Shown here in pieces: positions 49,512 to 59,600 of a stretch of 64,000 nucleotides of DNA (its first letter is position 1; each line of letters begins with the position of its first letter). The notes below the pieces were generated by a model. It searched no databases. It was not told the origin of the DNA and was given only the letters and a program-made list of their open reading frames with translations. Source of the stretch: a virus; the IMG/VR virus record IMGVR_UViG_3300037189_020854, positions 26,555-90,554 of that record; one strand, 5' to 3'. Position numbers and translations under genes: made by a program.

Positions 49512-51014
49512 ATGGCTATTAATAAGGCTTTTGTAGTCAAGAATTCTTTAGAGGTTAATCAGAAACTTATCCTTGCCGATGCTACAACTGGTAGAGTAGG
49601 TATCGGCACTTCTCAACCAAAGTATTTGCTTGATGTTGCAGGTGGTATTGGTGTAACTGATATTTACGCAGTAGGTGTTGCGACATTTACTGGAAGATTA
49701 AATGTAGGAACTGGTGGAACAGTAATAACTGCATTAGGTACTGGTTTAATCGGTGTTGGAACAATAAATCCAGTTTATCTATTAGATGTTCGTTCTCCAG
49801 TTTCTATAGGGCAAACTGCACTTTATGTTAGAGGTGATGCAAGAATTACTGGAGATTTAGTCGTTGAAGATGATTTAATTCTTGATGAAATTACAACACG
49901 CAATATTAATGTTACTGGTGTTTCAACATTTAGTGCTGGACCGGTAATTATTGGTGCTGCTACATCAACAGGAACCGCATCACAAACACTTCAAGTTACT
50001 GGTGGTGGTTATGTTTCTGGTTCTGTTGGTATTGGTGTTACTAATCCAGTGGCAACATTAGATGTTGGTGGAAATATAAAACTTGGTGCTAATAATGTTA
50101 TTTGGGGACTAAATCAAAGCACTAATTATTTACGTTTATATAACACTTCAACTAATGGGGTTGATTTATTTTCATCTAGTGTATTAACTTTCAATACTAA
50201 TTCACTAGAAAGAGCAAGATTTGATGCTGGTGGCAATTTCTTAGTTGGCTCAGCAAGCACAACAGGAACAGCATCACAACCACTTCAAGTCACTGGTGGT
50301 GGTTATATTTCTGGTTCTGTTGGTATTGGAACCACAAACCCACAAGGAAAACTTCATGTTCAGGATGGAACTATTGTATCATACAATGGTCCATTAGGAG
50401 GAATAACGACTGCAATACAATTATTTCCATCTACATTATCCAATACTTCTGGAACTGGACAAAGAATTGAATTTAGAACTGATGTACTTTCTGGTTATAT
50501 TGAAGGTGTAAGGGATACTGCAGGTGGTCCCACCGTGTCTATGAGACTTGGAACCTATGGTGGTGAAGCAATAAGAATTTTAGGAACAGGTAATGTTGGT
50601 ATTGGATCTACTATACCCCAAGTTAGATTAGATGTTGTAGGAAATGCTGCAATTAGTGGATTTGCAACAATTTCTGCATTAGGAGTTAGTGGAATAACCA
50701 CTACAAGAAATCTTCAAGTAATTGGCGTATCAACATTAGGAACTGTTCAAGTTTCTTCAGGAATTGTTACGGCATCTGCAGGTATTGTTACATATTATGG
50801 TGATGGATCTAAATTAACAGGTGTAATTGCATCTGGTGGAGGTACAATCGGTGTTCGTTCTGAGGGTTCTTATGTTGGTGGTGGAGTTACAACTCTTGAT
50901 TTTAAAACAACAACAGGAACAAACGTCGCAGTAAGTGCGCCAGTTTCTGGTGTTTCAACTGTTACAATACAACCCGGGGTATCACTTGGACTTGCAATCG
51001 CTTTAGGCGGTTAA
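49512..51014 (+). CDS. Tail-fibre protein, 500 aa
   Basis: Begins AINKAFVVKNSLEVNQKLIL, a common cyanophage fibre N-terminus, followed by repeated GVGTINPVYLLDV and VGIGTTNP-type units and two copies of the TGTASQxLQVTGGGYxSGSVGIG cassette. C-terminus ends in LGLAIALGG, resembling the ends of two small proteins at 56263 and 56450. Beta-structured trimeric fibre expected. Confidence 0.7.
   Translation: MAINKAFVVKNSLEVNQKLILADATTGRVGIGTSQPKYLLDVAGGIGVTDIYAVGVATFTGRLNVGTGGTVITALGTGLIGVGTINPVYLLDVRSPVSIGQTALYVRGDARITGDLVVEDDLILDEITTRNINVTGVSTFSAGPVIIGAATSTGTASQTLQVTGGGYVSGSVGIGVTNPVATLDVGGNIKLGANNVIWGLNQSTNYLRLYNTSTNGVDLFSSSVLTFNTNSLERARFDAGGNFLVGSASTTGTASQPLQVTGGGYISGSVGIGTTNPQGKLHVQDGTIVSYNGPLGGITTAIQLFPSTLSNTSGTGQRIEFRTDVLSGYIEGVRDTAGGPTVSMRLGTYGGEAIRILGTGNVGIGSTIPQVRLDVVGNAAISGFATISALGVSGITTTRNLQVIGVSTLGTVQVSSGIVTASAGIVTYYGDGSKLTGVIASGGGTIGVRSEGSYVGGGVTTLDFKTTTGTNVAVSAPVSGVSTVTIQPGVSLGLAIALGG
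49961..50047 (+). repeat. Fibre cassette repeat, copy B
   Basis: Closely similar at DNA level to copy A (4841) and copies C-E. Confidence 0.65.
50257..50342 (+). repeat. Fibre cassette repeat, copy C
   Basis: Same unit 296 bp after copy B within the same gene. Confidence 0.65.
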
Positions 51015-51020
51015 TAAATA
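51013..51020 (+). promoter_or_regulatory. Late promoter AATAAATA
   Basis: Overlaps the preceding stop; 21 nt before the 176-aa gene. Confidence 0.5.
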
Positions 51021-51040
51021 ACACTAACACATAAAGAACA

Positions 51041-51571
51041 ATGGCAGAGTCATTTACAAACGCACTTAGAAAAGCAGTAGGAGTGGTAACAACCAGTTCT
51101 TCAGGTTCAATTGGTGTCAATGCAACAACAATTACTGGAATTTCAACCGCAGGAGTTGCAGTTGGATACCTTGTAGATAATGGAAACTTTATTGGTGGAT
51201 CAAGAGTTTCTGTAGTTGGGGTATCTCAAGTTACTGTTGATAGCACTTCAACAAATACTACAGCAACATCTTCACAGGTAGTTAATTTTGTTGGTCTTAC
51301 TACAGTTTATGCATCAACGGGACAGAAGAGTATTTTGATTGGTGGTACTTTAGCAAACAATACAACTAATCAGGTTTCTGCGACTGTTCAAATATCAAGT
51401 GGTTCAACAAGTTATAACTTACTTTATAAAGTTCCTATACCTGCAGGAAGTTCTGTTGTTATTAGTGATGCTGGTAAAACACTTTTAGCTTCAAATGATG
51501 AAATTCGTGTCGGATCAAGTGTCGCAAGTTCTCTTGATGTGACTCTTGCGATTTTACAAGGAGTTAGCTAA
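51041..51571 (+). CDS. Structural protein, 176 aa
   Basis: AESFTNALRKAVGVVTTSSSGSIGVNATTITGIS; beta-rich with VGYLVDNGNFIGGSRVSVVG and YNLLYKVPIPAGSSVVISDAG, ending DVTLAILQGVS. Resembles small tail or neck-associated beta-sandwich proteins; no T4 match made. Overlaps the next start by one base. Confidence 0.6.
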   Translation: MAESFTNALRKAVGVVTTSSSGSIGVNATTITGISTAGVAVGYLVDNGNFIGGSRVSVVGVSQVTVDSTSTNTTATSSQVVNFVGLTTVYASTGQKSILIGGTLANNTTNQVSATVQISSGSTSYNLLYKVPIPAGSSVVISDAGKTLLASNDEIRVGSSVASSLDVTLAILQGVS

Positions 51572-53304
51572 TGACTGCAAAATACGGTTATATTGGATAC
51601 GGTCCCGATACATCTCCAATTGTTGTTGCAAAACAAGTATTTTCTCCAACAGGAGTTCAGACGAATTTCACATTCGCTGCAGGATATCAAATTGGATATA
51701 TTGATTTATATTTGAATGGCGCAAAGCAGATTGAAGGTCAAGATTTTAATGCAACCGATACTTCAACGGTAAGTTTAATATCTCCAGCTCAAAGTGGTGA
51801 TGTTGTTGAATTAGTAGCATATAAAGCATACAATCTTGCTGCTCCAAGTTCTGTTGGTAATTTTACTGTTGGCGGAAATCTTACTGTTACTGGTAATGAA
51901 ACAGTAACAACACTTGCAGCAACAAGTTCTGTTGGTATCGGTACTACTTTCACTGTATTTTCAACACCACCATATCAATTAACAGTTACTGCTCCAGGTG
52001 CAATACCAACACCAGCACTTTCTTATTGTGTTGCTGATTTTACAAATAATATTAATGGATATTCTCAGGTTAATATCCGAAATGCAAATACAAGTTTTAA
52101 TGCATCCGGTGATTTAGTAATTACAACTGATAATGGTACTGATACTACTAACTTTATTGATTTAGGTATTAATAATACCGGTTTTAATACTTCAACATGG
52201 ACAGTGAATGGTGCATTAGACGGATACTTATATTCCTCAAATACTAACTTTTCAATCGGTGTAGGACTACCAAACCGCTATCTTTCATTCTTTACTGGTG
52301 GAACACTAGCAGCAAACGAAAGAATGCGAATTACTGATACTGGTGTTAGTATAGGTTCAACAACTACAACAGGAACAGCATCACAACCACTTCAAGTTAC
52401 TGGTGGTGCTTATTTTTCTGGAGTTGGAACCACTCCTGGAAGTATTGGTGTAGGCATTACTCTTCCTCAAGGTGGTATTGATATTCGTACTTCTCCGCAA
52501 TGGAGTACTTTTAACTATGGTGCAAATCTTATTCTTGGTGGATCAAGAAATAATGGACTTGGTATTTTAGATTTTAGTAATAGTAATCCATGGGCAATTG
52601 TTAATGGAAGTGGTACATTAGTAATTGCCGCAATGCCTTCTTTGGGAGATACTACTAGTGCTGCTAATAGTGGAATTTTCAATATTCAAAGAAACGGAAA
52701 TATATTAATAGGGACTGGTTCTTCAACAGGAACCGCATCACAACCACTTCAAGTTACTGGTGGTGCTTATGTAAGTGGTAATGTTGGAGTTGGAACCACA
52801 AATCCAACATCAACTCTACAAATTACTGGAGGAGATTCAAGATTTGGTGGTGTTATAGAGACCGTTTCAACAGCAACGACATATACTTCTACATCTGGTG
52901 CATTAGTTGTTGAGATGGATGTGAGAAGGGCAACAACTTATACGTATACAATACCAACTAATGCTAATATTGGTATTGTTTCATTCAGGAATATGCCTGC
53001 ACAAACAAATAATCCAAGCGGAACAACTATTACATTAATTGCCACTCAAAATGCTGCAGGAAGTGCAAATACAACTGCTGGAACAGGTATTGGAACAAAT
53101 ATTACTGTTAATGGTTATGAAAATGGTGTAGCAGTCGCAGGTATTTCAACTAGAGCACTTGTGAGTGCTGGGTCTACTATTACACTTTCGACATCTGGTA
53201 GTGATAGAGATTTTATTTCTTTCTTTATCAATTATACGGGCGGTACAAATACAAGTGCTGCAAGTTATCAAGTTTATGCTACGAGAAATGGTGGATTTAG
53301 GTAA
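51571..53304 (+). CDS. Tail-fibre protein, 577 aa
   Basis: N-terminal domain (about 15-90: SPTGVQTNFTFAAGYQIGYIDLYLNG, GDVVELVAYKAYN) is a fibre-attachment module also found at 54070. Middle units hold VGIGTT and two cassette repeats. C-terminal 150 residues (VEMDVRRATTYTYTIP ... YQVYATRNGGFR) are paralogous to the C-terminus of the gene at 59721. Confidence 0.7.
   Translation: MTAKYGYIGYGPDTSPIVVAKQVFSPTGVQTNFTFAAGYQIGYIDLYLNGAKQIEGQDFNATDTSTVSLISPAQSGDVVELVAYKAYNLAAPSSVGNFTVGGNLTVTGNETVTTLAATSSVGIGTTFTVFSTPPYQLTVTAPGAIPTPALSYCVADFTNNINGYSQVNIRNANTSFNASGDLVITTDNGTDTTNFIDLGINNTGFNTSTWTVNGALDGYLYSSNTNFSIGVGLPNRYLSFFTGGTLAANERMRITDTGVSIGSTTTTGTASQPLQVTGGAYFSGVGTTPGSIGVGITLPQGGIDIRTSPQWSTFNYGANLILGGSRNNGLGILDFSNSNPWAIVNGSGTLVIAAMPSLGDTTSAANSGIFNIQRNGNILIGTGSSTGTASQPLQVTGGAYVSGNVGVGTTNPTSTLQITGGDSRFGGVIETVSTATTYTSTSGALVVEMDVRRATTYTYTIPTNANIGIVSFRNMPAQTNNPSGTTITLIATQNAAGSANTTAGTGIGTNITVNGYENGVAVAGISTRALVSAGSTITLSTSGSDRDFISFFINYTGGTNTSAASYQVYATRNGGFR
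52361..52425 (+). repeat. Fibre cassette repeat, copy D
   Basis: ACAGGAACAGCATCACAACC core as in copy C; the unit breaks off earlier. Confidence 0.6.
52720..52807 (+). repeat. Fibre cassette repeat, copy E
   Basis: Full unit ending in a GVGTTNP motif. Confidence 0.65.
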
Positions 53305-53314
53305 GGGGTAAGTT

Positions 53315-54013
53315 ATGTCTCCAATTTTTACTGGATCAAAGATTGGATTTAGTCGAAATCCTATCACACCATTTGGTCTCACTTCACCCACAACAATTTA
53401 CACATTTGATAATACAGATGTTGCAACTATTGGAAGTTTTGGAACTTTATCAGTTTCTGGGACATATACAGCAACCTCTTCAACTGGAGCAAATGCATCA
53501 AACACTTATTTGAGAAGCAATGCAGTATACTTTACATATTCAGCACCTTCGGTAATTACAGTTGAACAAACTTTATATGTAACTGGAAATTTAAGAGGAT
53601 CAACTGCCTCATATGTTGATGCTGGATGGGCAATGGGAATATCAAATAGTCTAGGATCTACTACAGGTGTTATAGCAGCAGCAGTTCAACTTTGCAGTAA
53701 TGGTATTATATTTTGGGTTAATGGTTTAGAATCACATACTTTATCGAAAACAATAAATTTAAATGATCCTATCGCAATCAGAATAGAAAAAAACGGAACT
53801 AGTTATACTGCTAGATATGCATTTTCTGATGGAACAACCAGTAAAACTACCACCTCTACTAGTGCTACAGCAGCATCGTATCTTTCATTTGGTGGGTATG
53901 GTCCAGTTTATAGTAGTGTAACTGGATATTGGGGACAATCTGCGGCAAAAAATACTGCTTCAATTGATGACCCAATGCAATTGATTAATAAAAGATTTAT
54001 TAATTATATTTAA
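53315..54013 (+). CDS. Structural protein, 232 aa, possible fibre tip
   Basis: N-terminus SPIFTGSKIGFSRNP resembles that of the 60507 product (APFFTGVSRS). The rest is a lectin-like beta-sandwich by composition (FTYSAPSVITVEQTLYVTG, ALRIEKNGTSYTARYAFSDG-like segment). GGGG upstream. Follows the 577-aa fibre by 10 nt and may cap it. Confidence 0.6.
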   Translation: MSPIFTGSKIGFSRNPITPFGLTSPTTIYTFDNTDVATIGSFGTLSVSGTYTATSSTGANASNTYLRSNAVYFTYSAPSVITVEQTLYVTGNLRGSTASYVDAGWAMGISNSLGSTTGVIAAAVQLCSNGIIFWVNGLESHTLSKTINLNDPIAIRIEKNGTSYTARYAFSDGTTSKTTTSTSATAASYLSFGGYGPVYSSVTGYWGQSAAKNTASIDDPMQLINKRFINYI

Positions 54014-54044
54014 ATTGATTTTTTAATCTCTTATTTATTTTTAC

Positions 54045-54052
54045 CATAAATA
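54045..54052 (+). promoter_or_regulatory. Late promoter CATAAATA
   Basis: 18 nt before the 196-aa gene. Confidence 0.5.
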
Positions 54053-54069
54053 ACTAAAAAAGTAATACT

Positions 54070-54660
54070 ATGGCAATAGGTAATCCCGTATCACTCACGG
54101 GTAATATTTCATCAAAATCTATAAGTGTTACTGCTACTGCTGGACAAACTCTCTTTATCGTTACTGGTGGATATAGAGTTAATCAGTTAGAAGTATATAA
54201 AAATGGTGTTTGTTTAATTGATAGTTCAGATTATAGTGCTCGTGATGGATCATCTGTAACTTTACTCTCTGCAGCAAATGCAGGAGACGTGATTGAATTT
54301 CGTATTTTCGATACATTCCGCGCTGCTGATGTAGTTAGTGCGAACGATCCAAGTGTAAATTTTGCAGGAAATCTTGGTGTTGGTGGAACTGTAACAGCAA
54401 GTAATTTTTCAGGCAATGGTTCAAGTCTTACCAATGTTAACTCTGGTTTTGGTATTCCTGTAAATGATGCAGATAGATTATTCAATTATGTTTCAGCATC
54501 ATCCACAGTAACTGCAAATCTTGTTCTAGATACAACTAATGCAGGATTAAGTAGTTCGTATGTTTTTACAGTGTCTCCAACTATTACTGTTGCATCTGGT
54601 ATTGGAGTCACCGTACAAACTGGCAAAACTCTTATAATTGATGTACTAAAAATAGAATAG
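54070..54660 (+). CDS. Tail-fibre protein, 196 aa
   Basis: Contains the same N-terminal module as 51571 (TAGQTLFIVTGGYRVNQLEVYKNG, GDVIEFRIFDTFRAAD), then a GTVTASNFSGNGSSLTNV shaft motif and a short beta C-terminus. A compact fibre or adapter. GGAG-led next gene follows 10 nt later. Confidence 0.65.
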   Translation: MAIGNPVSLTGNISSKSISVTATAGQTLFIVTGGYRVNQLEVYKNGVCLIDSSDYSARDGSSVTLLSAANAGDVIEFRIFDTFRAADVVSANDPSVNFAGNLGVGGTVTASNFSGNGSSLTNVNSGFGIPVNDADRLFNYVSASSTVTANLVLDTTNAGLSSSYVFTVSPTITVASGIGVTVQTGKTLIIDVLKIE

Positions 54661-54670
54661 GAGATACTTA

Positions 54671-55360
54671 ATGTCAAAAATTACTGCAAGTTCTATTACT
54701 GGACTAACAGGAGCACCTAATTTTACAAATGGAGCAGTAGTAACTGGTGTTATTACTTCCACTACTTTTAGTGGTATTACAACATCGCTTAATGTAACAA
54801 ATCCAAGCATCGGAATTGGTTTTACAACTACACCATCCGATACTTTTGCAGATGGTGATGGAATTGTAATTTATGGAACAACTAATAAAACTTTAACGTA
54901 TAGTAATACGAAAAAAGCATTTGAGTCAAATATTCCTTTTGCAACAAATGAAAGTAGATTTATTACTGGCGCAGAAAAGATAACATTAATTAGCGGAAAC
55001 ACTGTAAATTTAAGTTATAATTCATCTTCATCGAATGTAGGATATTGTAGCAATCCAACAGGAGATATTACATTAAATGTAACTGGTATTCCAACAACAT
55101 CCGACTTTGATAATCATGCAGTTACTTTTACTGTGATTGTTAATTCTACAGGAACTGCAAGAACTTGCACCGCAGTTAATTTGAACGGAGTTTCAAGACC
55201 TATTCGTTGGTATAATGGTTCTCTTTCTGCATCTCTTTCTGGAGTTGCAAATACAATAGCGCAAACAATCTTCAGTTTTACTGGAATTAATACAGTTGGA
55301 TCTGCATCAACAACTTCTAATTATATTGTTCTAGGTAACATTAGTGGGGGATATTGGTAA
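54671..55360 (+). CDS. Fibre-like protein, 229 aa
   Basis: SKITASSITGLTGAPNF start, then NPSIGIGFTTTPSDTFADGDGIVIYGTTNKTLTY, a block shared with the 59721 product. Ser/Thr/Asn-rich beta C-terminus ending YIVLGNISGGYW. Two nt separate its stop from the next ATG (55363). Confidence 0.65.
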   Translation: MSKITASSITGLTGAPNFTNGAVVTGVITSTTFSGITTSLNVTNPSIGIGFTTTPSDTFADGDGIVIYGTTNKTLTYSNTKKAFESNIPFATNESRFITGAEKITLISGNTVNLSYNSSSSNVGYCSNPTGDITLNVTGIPTTSDFDNHAVTFTVIVNSTGTARTCTAVNLNGVSRPIRWYNGSLSASLSGVANTIAQTIFSFTGINTVGSASTTSNYIVLGNISGGYW

Positions 55361-55362
55361 TT

Positions 55363-56241
55363 ATGGCTCCTATATTATCAAGGTTCTCTAATATTGGCGG
55401 TGGTACTGGTGGATTTGGATTTGGAAACATAAAAAGCAACTTTTCAGTATTTGCAACAGGATCTTATGCAACTTCCATTCCAGGAAATGGGTATATTTAT
55501 TATTTTTTTACAGGACCTGGAAGTTTTAATGTAACTTCTGGTGCGAGGTCTGTTGATTATGTTGTTGTTGGTGGTGGTGGAGGTGCTGGAAGTACATTTG
55601 ATAATTGGGCTGGTGGTGGAGGTGGAGCGGGTGGATTTAGAACAGGAAATATGTTTCTCCTAGTTGGTACTTATCCAGTTACTGTTGGTGCTGGAAGTGC
55701 ATCAAATACTCCAGGAAATCCTTCCACATTTAATAATATAACTTCTACTGGTGGTGGAAACGGAGGTCCTGGAACTGCAAGTCCCACCCCCGGAGGGTCT
55801 GGAGGATGTGGTGGTGGAGGTGCTACTAGTGGTTCAGGAGGGATAGGAAATACTCCAGCAACTACTCCCAGTCAAGGTAATCCAGGATTTTCTTGCGTAA
55901 CTCCCGGAACTGGATGGCCAAGTGGTGGTGGAGGTGGTGCAGGAACAGGAGGACCTGCTACCCAAACTCCCGGTGGAAATGGTTTAGCAGCATTTTCTGG
56001 AGATACTGGTGTTCCAGCTTCTTATGGATCTCCAGGACCAACTCCAGGCAGATGGTTTGCTGGTGGAGGTTCTGGGTATCCTGGAACTGGCGGTGTTGGT
56101 GGTGGTGGAAATAGTCCTGGTGTAAGTGGATCCACCAATACAGGAGGTGGTGGAGGTAGTGCGTGGCCGAGTGGAGCAGGAGCCACCATACCTGGAGGAT
56201 CTGGTGGTCCTGGAATAGTTATCATTCGTTACTTAGCATAA
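55363..56241 (+). CDS. Glycine-rich adhesin-like protein (1)
   Basis: 292 aa from ATG 55363. N-terminal 70 residues beta-type (SATYSIPGNGYIYYFF-like segment, SVDYVVVGGGGGAGS), then about 200 residues of Gly-rich loops with Pro and Thr, ending GGPGIVIIRYLA. The VVVGGGGG and GIVIIRY ends frame the block in three proteins here. Similar Gly-rich architecture occurs in T-even gp38 adhesins; probable receptor-binding tip. Confidence 0.65.
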   Translation: MAPILSRFSNIGGGTGGFGFGNIKSNFSVFATGSYATSIPGNGYIYYFFTGPGSFNVTSGARSVDYVVVGGGGGAGSTFDNWAGGGGGAGGFRTGNMFLLVGTYPVTVGAGSASNTPGNPSTFNNITSTGGGNGGPGTASPTPGGSGGCGGGGATSGSGGIGNTPATTPSQGNPGFSCVTPGTGWPSGGGGGAGTGGPATQTPGGNGLAAFSGDTGVPASYGSPGPTPGRWFAGGGSGYPGTGGVGGGGNSPGVSGSTNTGGGGGSAWPSGAGATIPGGSGGPGIVIIRYLA

Positions 56242-56244
56242 ATA
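56237..56244 (+). promoter_or_regulatory. Late promoter CATAAATA
   Basis: Overlaps the adhesin stop; 19 nt before the 60-aa gene. Confidence 0.5.
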
Positions 56245-56262
56245 TTTAAAAACTATACGAAA

Positions 56263-56445
56263 ATGTCGCAACTACAAGTTGACAGAATTATTAACAATGC
56301 AGGAACTGGTGCTCCAACTTGCCCTAGTGGATTAGTTGTATCAAGCGCATCAACTGTCGGATTTGCTTTAACAGTGACTGGTAATTTAAACGTAACAGGA
56401 AGTATTCCTAAAGCAGTTGCGTTTTCTATCGCATTAGGAGTATAA
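56263..56445 (+). CDS. Small fibre protein, 60 aa
   Basis: SQLQVDRIINNAGTGAPTCPSG then FALTVTGNLNVTGS matches the first 45 residues of the 254-aa protein at 59721, followed by a different short end AVAFSIALGV. Looks like a shortened paralogue with a shared C-terminal hydrophobic tag. Confidence 0.6.
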   Translation: MSQLQVDRIINNAGTGAPTCPSGLVVSSASTVGFALTVTGNLNVTGSIPKAVAFSIALGV

Positions 56446-56449
56446 AAAA

Positions 56450-56647
56450 ATGGTATCCACAAATACAACATATAGAATTTTTACTGAAAAAATGGGAGCA
56501 ACCGATCCAACACTTTTTGTTGGAGATGAAGGAGAGATTTTTTATAATCCTTTAGATGGAAATATTAGATATTCCAATGGAGTAATTCCTGGTGGAATAA
56601 ACAAGCAAACATCAATGATTGCATTTTCTGTTGCTTTTGGTATATAA
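56450..56647 (+). CDS. Small structural protein, 65 aa
   Basis: TYRIFTEKMGATDPTLFVGDEGEIFYNPLDGNIRYSNGVIPGG, a pattern of short fibre-attached domains, ending MIAFSVAFGI, which resembles the end of the previous small protein. Confidence 0.6.
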   Translation: MVSTNTTYRIFTEKMGATDPTLFVGDEGEIFYNPLDGNIRYSNGVIPGGINKQTSMIAFSVAFGI

Positions 56648-56659
56648 ACCAATAAAGAG

Positions 56660-56667
56660 AATAAATA
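56660..56667 (+). promoter_or_regulatory. Late promoter AATAAATA
   Basis: 25 nt before the 1000-aa gene. Confidence 0.5.
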
Positions 56668-56692
56668 ACCTTAACGAACAAAGTTTTCTCAG

Positions 56693-59600
56693 ATGGCAAA
56701 AAAATTAAGATATAACTACACATTTACTCCAGCAACTAATACAGTTGTATTAAATGGGTATACTGATGCGAAAAGATTGCTATTAATTACGAATACAAAA
56801 AATAATACAATCATTTATAATTTTGCAGATACTTCTTTAACTGCGACTTCGGTATCATATAGTGCAGTAACAGATACTACAACTATTGTATTATCATATA
56901 ACTGCTCTTCAATGCTTTCTACTGATCCTCTACAAATCTTTACAGAAGAGGATTCAGTAGCATTTTCTCCAGGAGAAGTTCTTCAAGATCCTGTTAATAA
57001 ATTCCGCACATCACAGCCACAGGCACTGATTGATACTGACTTTGAATATGGAATTCAGACAACTAAGTGGGAAAACTTAGCAGCAGTCAATAATCGCCCA
57101 TTTGCATTCCCTTCTTCATTTGGTATTGTACCTGTTAATACCATTACCATTCCAACAAACTCAAGAACAGTAACTGTTGGATTAGCAACTGCTGCACCAG
57201 GTATTGGATCAGCAATCTATGTTCAGGATGCGATCTTAAATATTGCAAATGGAAATTTTGTTGTAGAAAGCAATAGTGGCGCAGGAAACACAATTTTTAC
57301 ATATACTGCGAGAGCAACCAATACTACAGCAATCACTAACATATTTGATCCAACTAAAACGGGTATTTACTCAGGCACAACTTACACTGGTGCTGCGATT
57401 GGAGGTGCTCCAACATTCGTTACGACTACAGTTGGAACTGCGGTTACGGTTACCACAACTATTCCACATGGTCTAGCACTTGGAAGTGAAGTTGCTATTG
57501 TTGGATCTTCAAGAACAGAAGCTAATGGTTCATTTGTTGTTTCCACAATCAATAACAACACCACGTTTACATGTTACTCAAACTTTGCACCAGCAGCAAA
57601 CCCAACTGGCGGTCTTGTTTATGTAAGACCAAGAGCTCAATTCTTACATCGTCCATTTGATGGTGGAGTTATTTTCTCATCTAATGCAGTTGCTAACTAT
57701 GAAACAGCAACAAGACAGACCAGAAGATATTTCCGTTATCAATCAGGTAAAGGTATTCAGATCAGTTCAGGTACAATTCTGAAGCCAAACCTACAAATTG
57801 ATAGCCTAACTTCATCAGGAACGACAGTTACTGTTCAAACAAAAGAGCAACACAATATTCAAGCAGCAATTCCAGGAACAACAGTCACAATTTCTGGTGC
57901 AAATGAGTCTGCATATAATGGTACTTTTGCTATTACATCCGTCACAGGATATAATACCTTCCAATATACTGCACTAACTACTCCTTCATCATCTGTTGCA
58001 TCGGGCATGTATTATTGCTCAGTCTCCGGTTGGTATGGGTGTTCTAATCGTTTGGGTGCATTTGATTCTCAGAATGGAGTATTCTTTGAATTTGATGGAC
58101 AAACTCTTTATGCAGTTCGTCGCTCTTCTACTTTCCAAATTGCAGGTAAAGTTTCAGTCACAAATGGATCCGCAACAGTCACTCAAACAAATGCAGCATT
58201 CCCAACATATTTTACCAAACAATTAAATATTGGTGATTATATTGTTCTTCGTGGTCAATCATATCGTATTGCTGATATTGCAAGCGATACTTCACTAACT
58301 ATCACTCCAGGATATCGTGGAACATCTGCAGATTATGTGATTGCTTCAGAAACAGTTGATGTTAGAATTCCACAATCGCAATGGAATCTTGATAGATGTG
58401 ATGGAACTGGTCCATCTGGATTTAATTTGGATCTCACCAAGATGCAAATGTTTTATATTGATTATTCTTGGTATGGTGCAGGATTTATTCGTTGGGGATT
58501 TAGAGGAACGAATGGAGATGTTATTTACTGCCATAAGGCACCAAATAACAATGTTAATACAGAAGCATACATGCGTTCTGGTAACTTACCAGCACGTTAC
58601 GAAAGCGAAAGTCGCCCTCCAATAACATATCTAACTTCAACGCTCAGCAATACTGCTACAACTGTTGGCGTTGCATCTACTGCAGGATTCCCAACTTCGG
58701 GAACACTTGTTATTCGTAATGCTGGTACTTATGAATATGTCAATTATTCAGGACTTACTACAAATAGTTTCACAGGACTGACAAGAGCAAGATCCGGAAT
58801 TTTAACTTCATTACCTTTAACTGTTGCAGCTGGTTCAAACGTAGCAATTGGAAGCACTGCTAATCTTCAAGTCGGTCAAAGAATTATTAATGGATTCCCT
58901 AACGGAACTTATATTAGTTTTATTGGGAATGGTACAATTACTGCAAGTCAGGCAGCAACATCAACAAACCCATCAGTAATTGTTCCTCCGATGGGTGCAG
59001 TTGGTCTTGGAACAACATTTACATATTCTGCTTCCGACCCAGTAGCGATTGAACTTGCATATCCAACCTATGGTCCTTCAATTTCTCACTGGGGAACATC
59101 AGTTATTATGGATGGAAGATTTGATGACGACAAATCTCTGATCTTTACTTATGGTCAGACAGGTACAACTAACATTGCATCTGGTGCATCAAGAGCACTT
59201 TTCTCCATTCGTGTCGCACCTTCAATTGATAATGGCGTTACTGGTGCATTTGGTGCTAGAGAACTGATTAACAGAATGCAATTGAAGTTAGTTGCACTTG
59301 ATATTTCTGTTGTTGGTGTTACTACTGGTTCTCTACTTGTTCGTGCATATCTAAACGGATCTCCATCATCAGCAACCAACTGGACAAATGCTGTCGGCAA
59401 CGCAGCAAACAGTGTAAATTCATCTCTTGCACAAATTGCCGACTATGGTGGTGGTAGCACTACCATTTCTGGTGGTGAGGTCACTGCTGGATTCTTCGTT
59501 GGTTCAGGTGCAAACTCTATTGATCTTTCTAACGTTCGTGATTTGGGTAACAGTATTCTCGGTGGAGGTGGTGCAACCGCAAATACTCAAATTTATCCTG

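Noticed and set aside
55560-56225. CRISPR-like or satellite repeat in Gly-rich DNA
   Set aside because: Periodic GGT/GGA triplets come from Gly codons; no constant repeat-spacer spacing.
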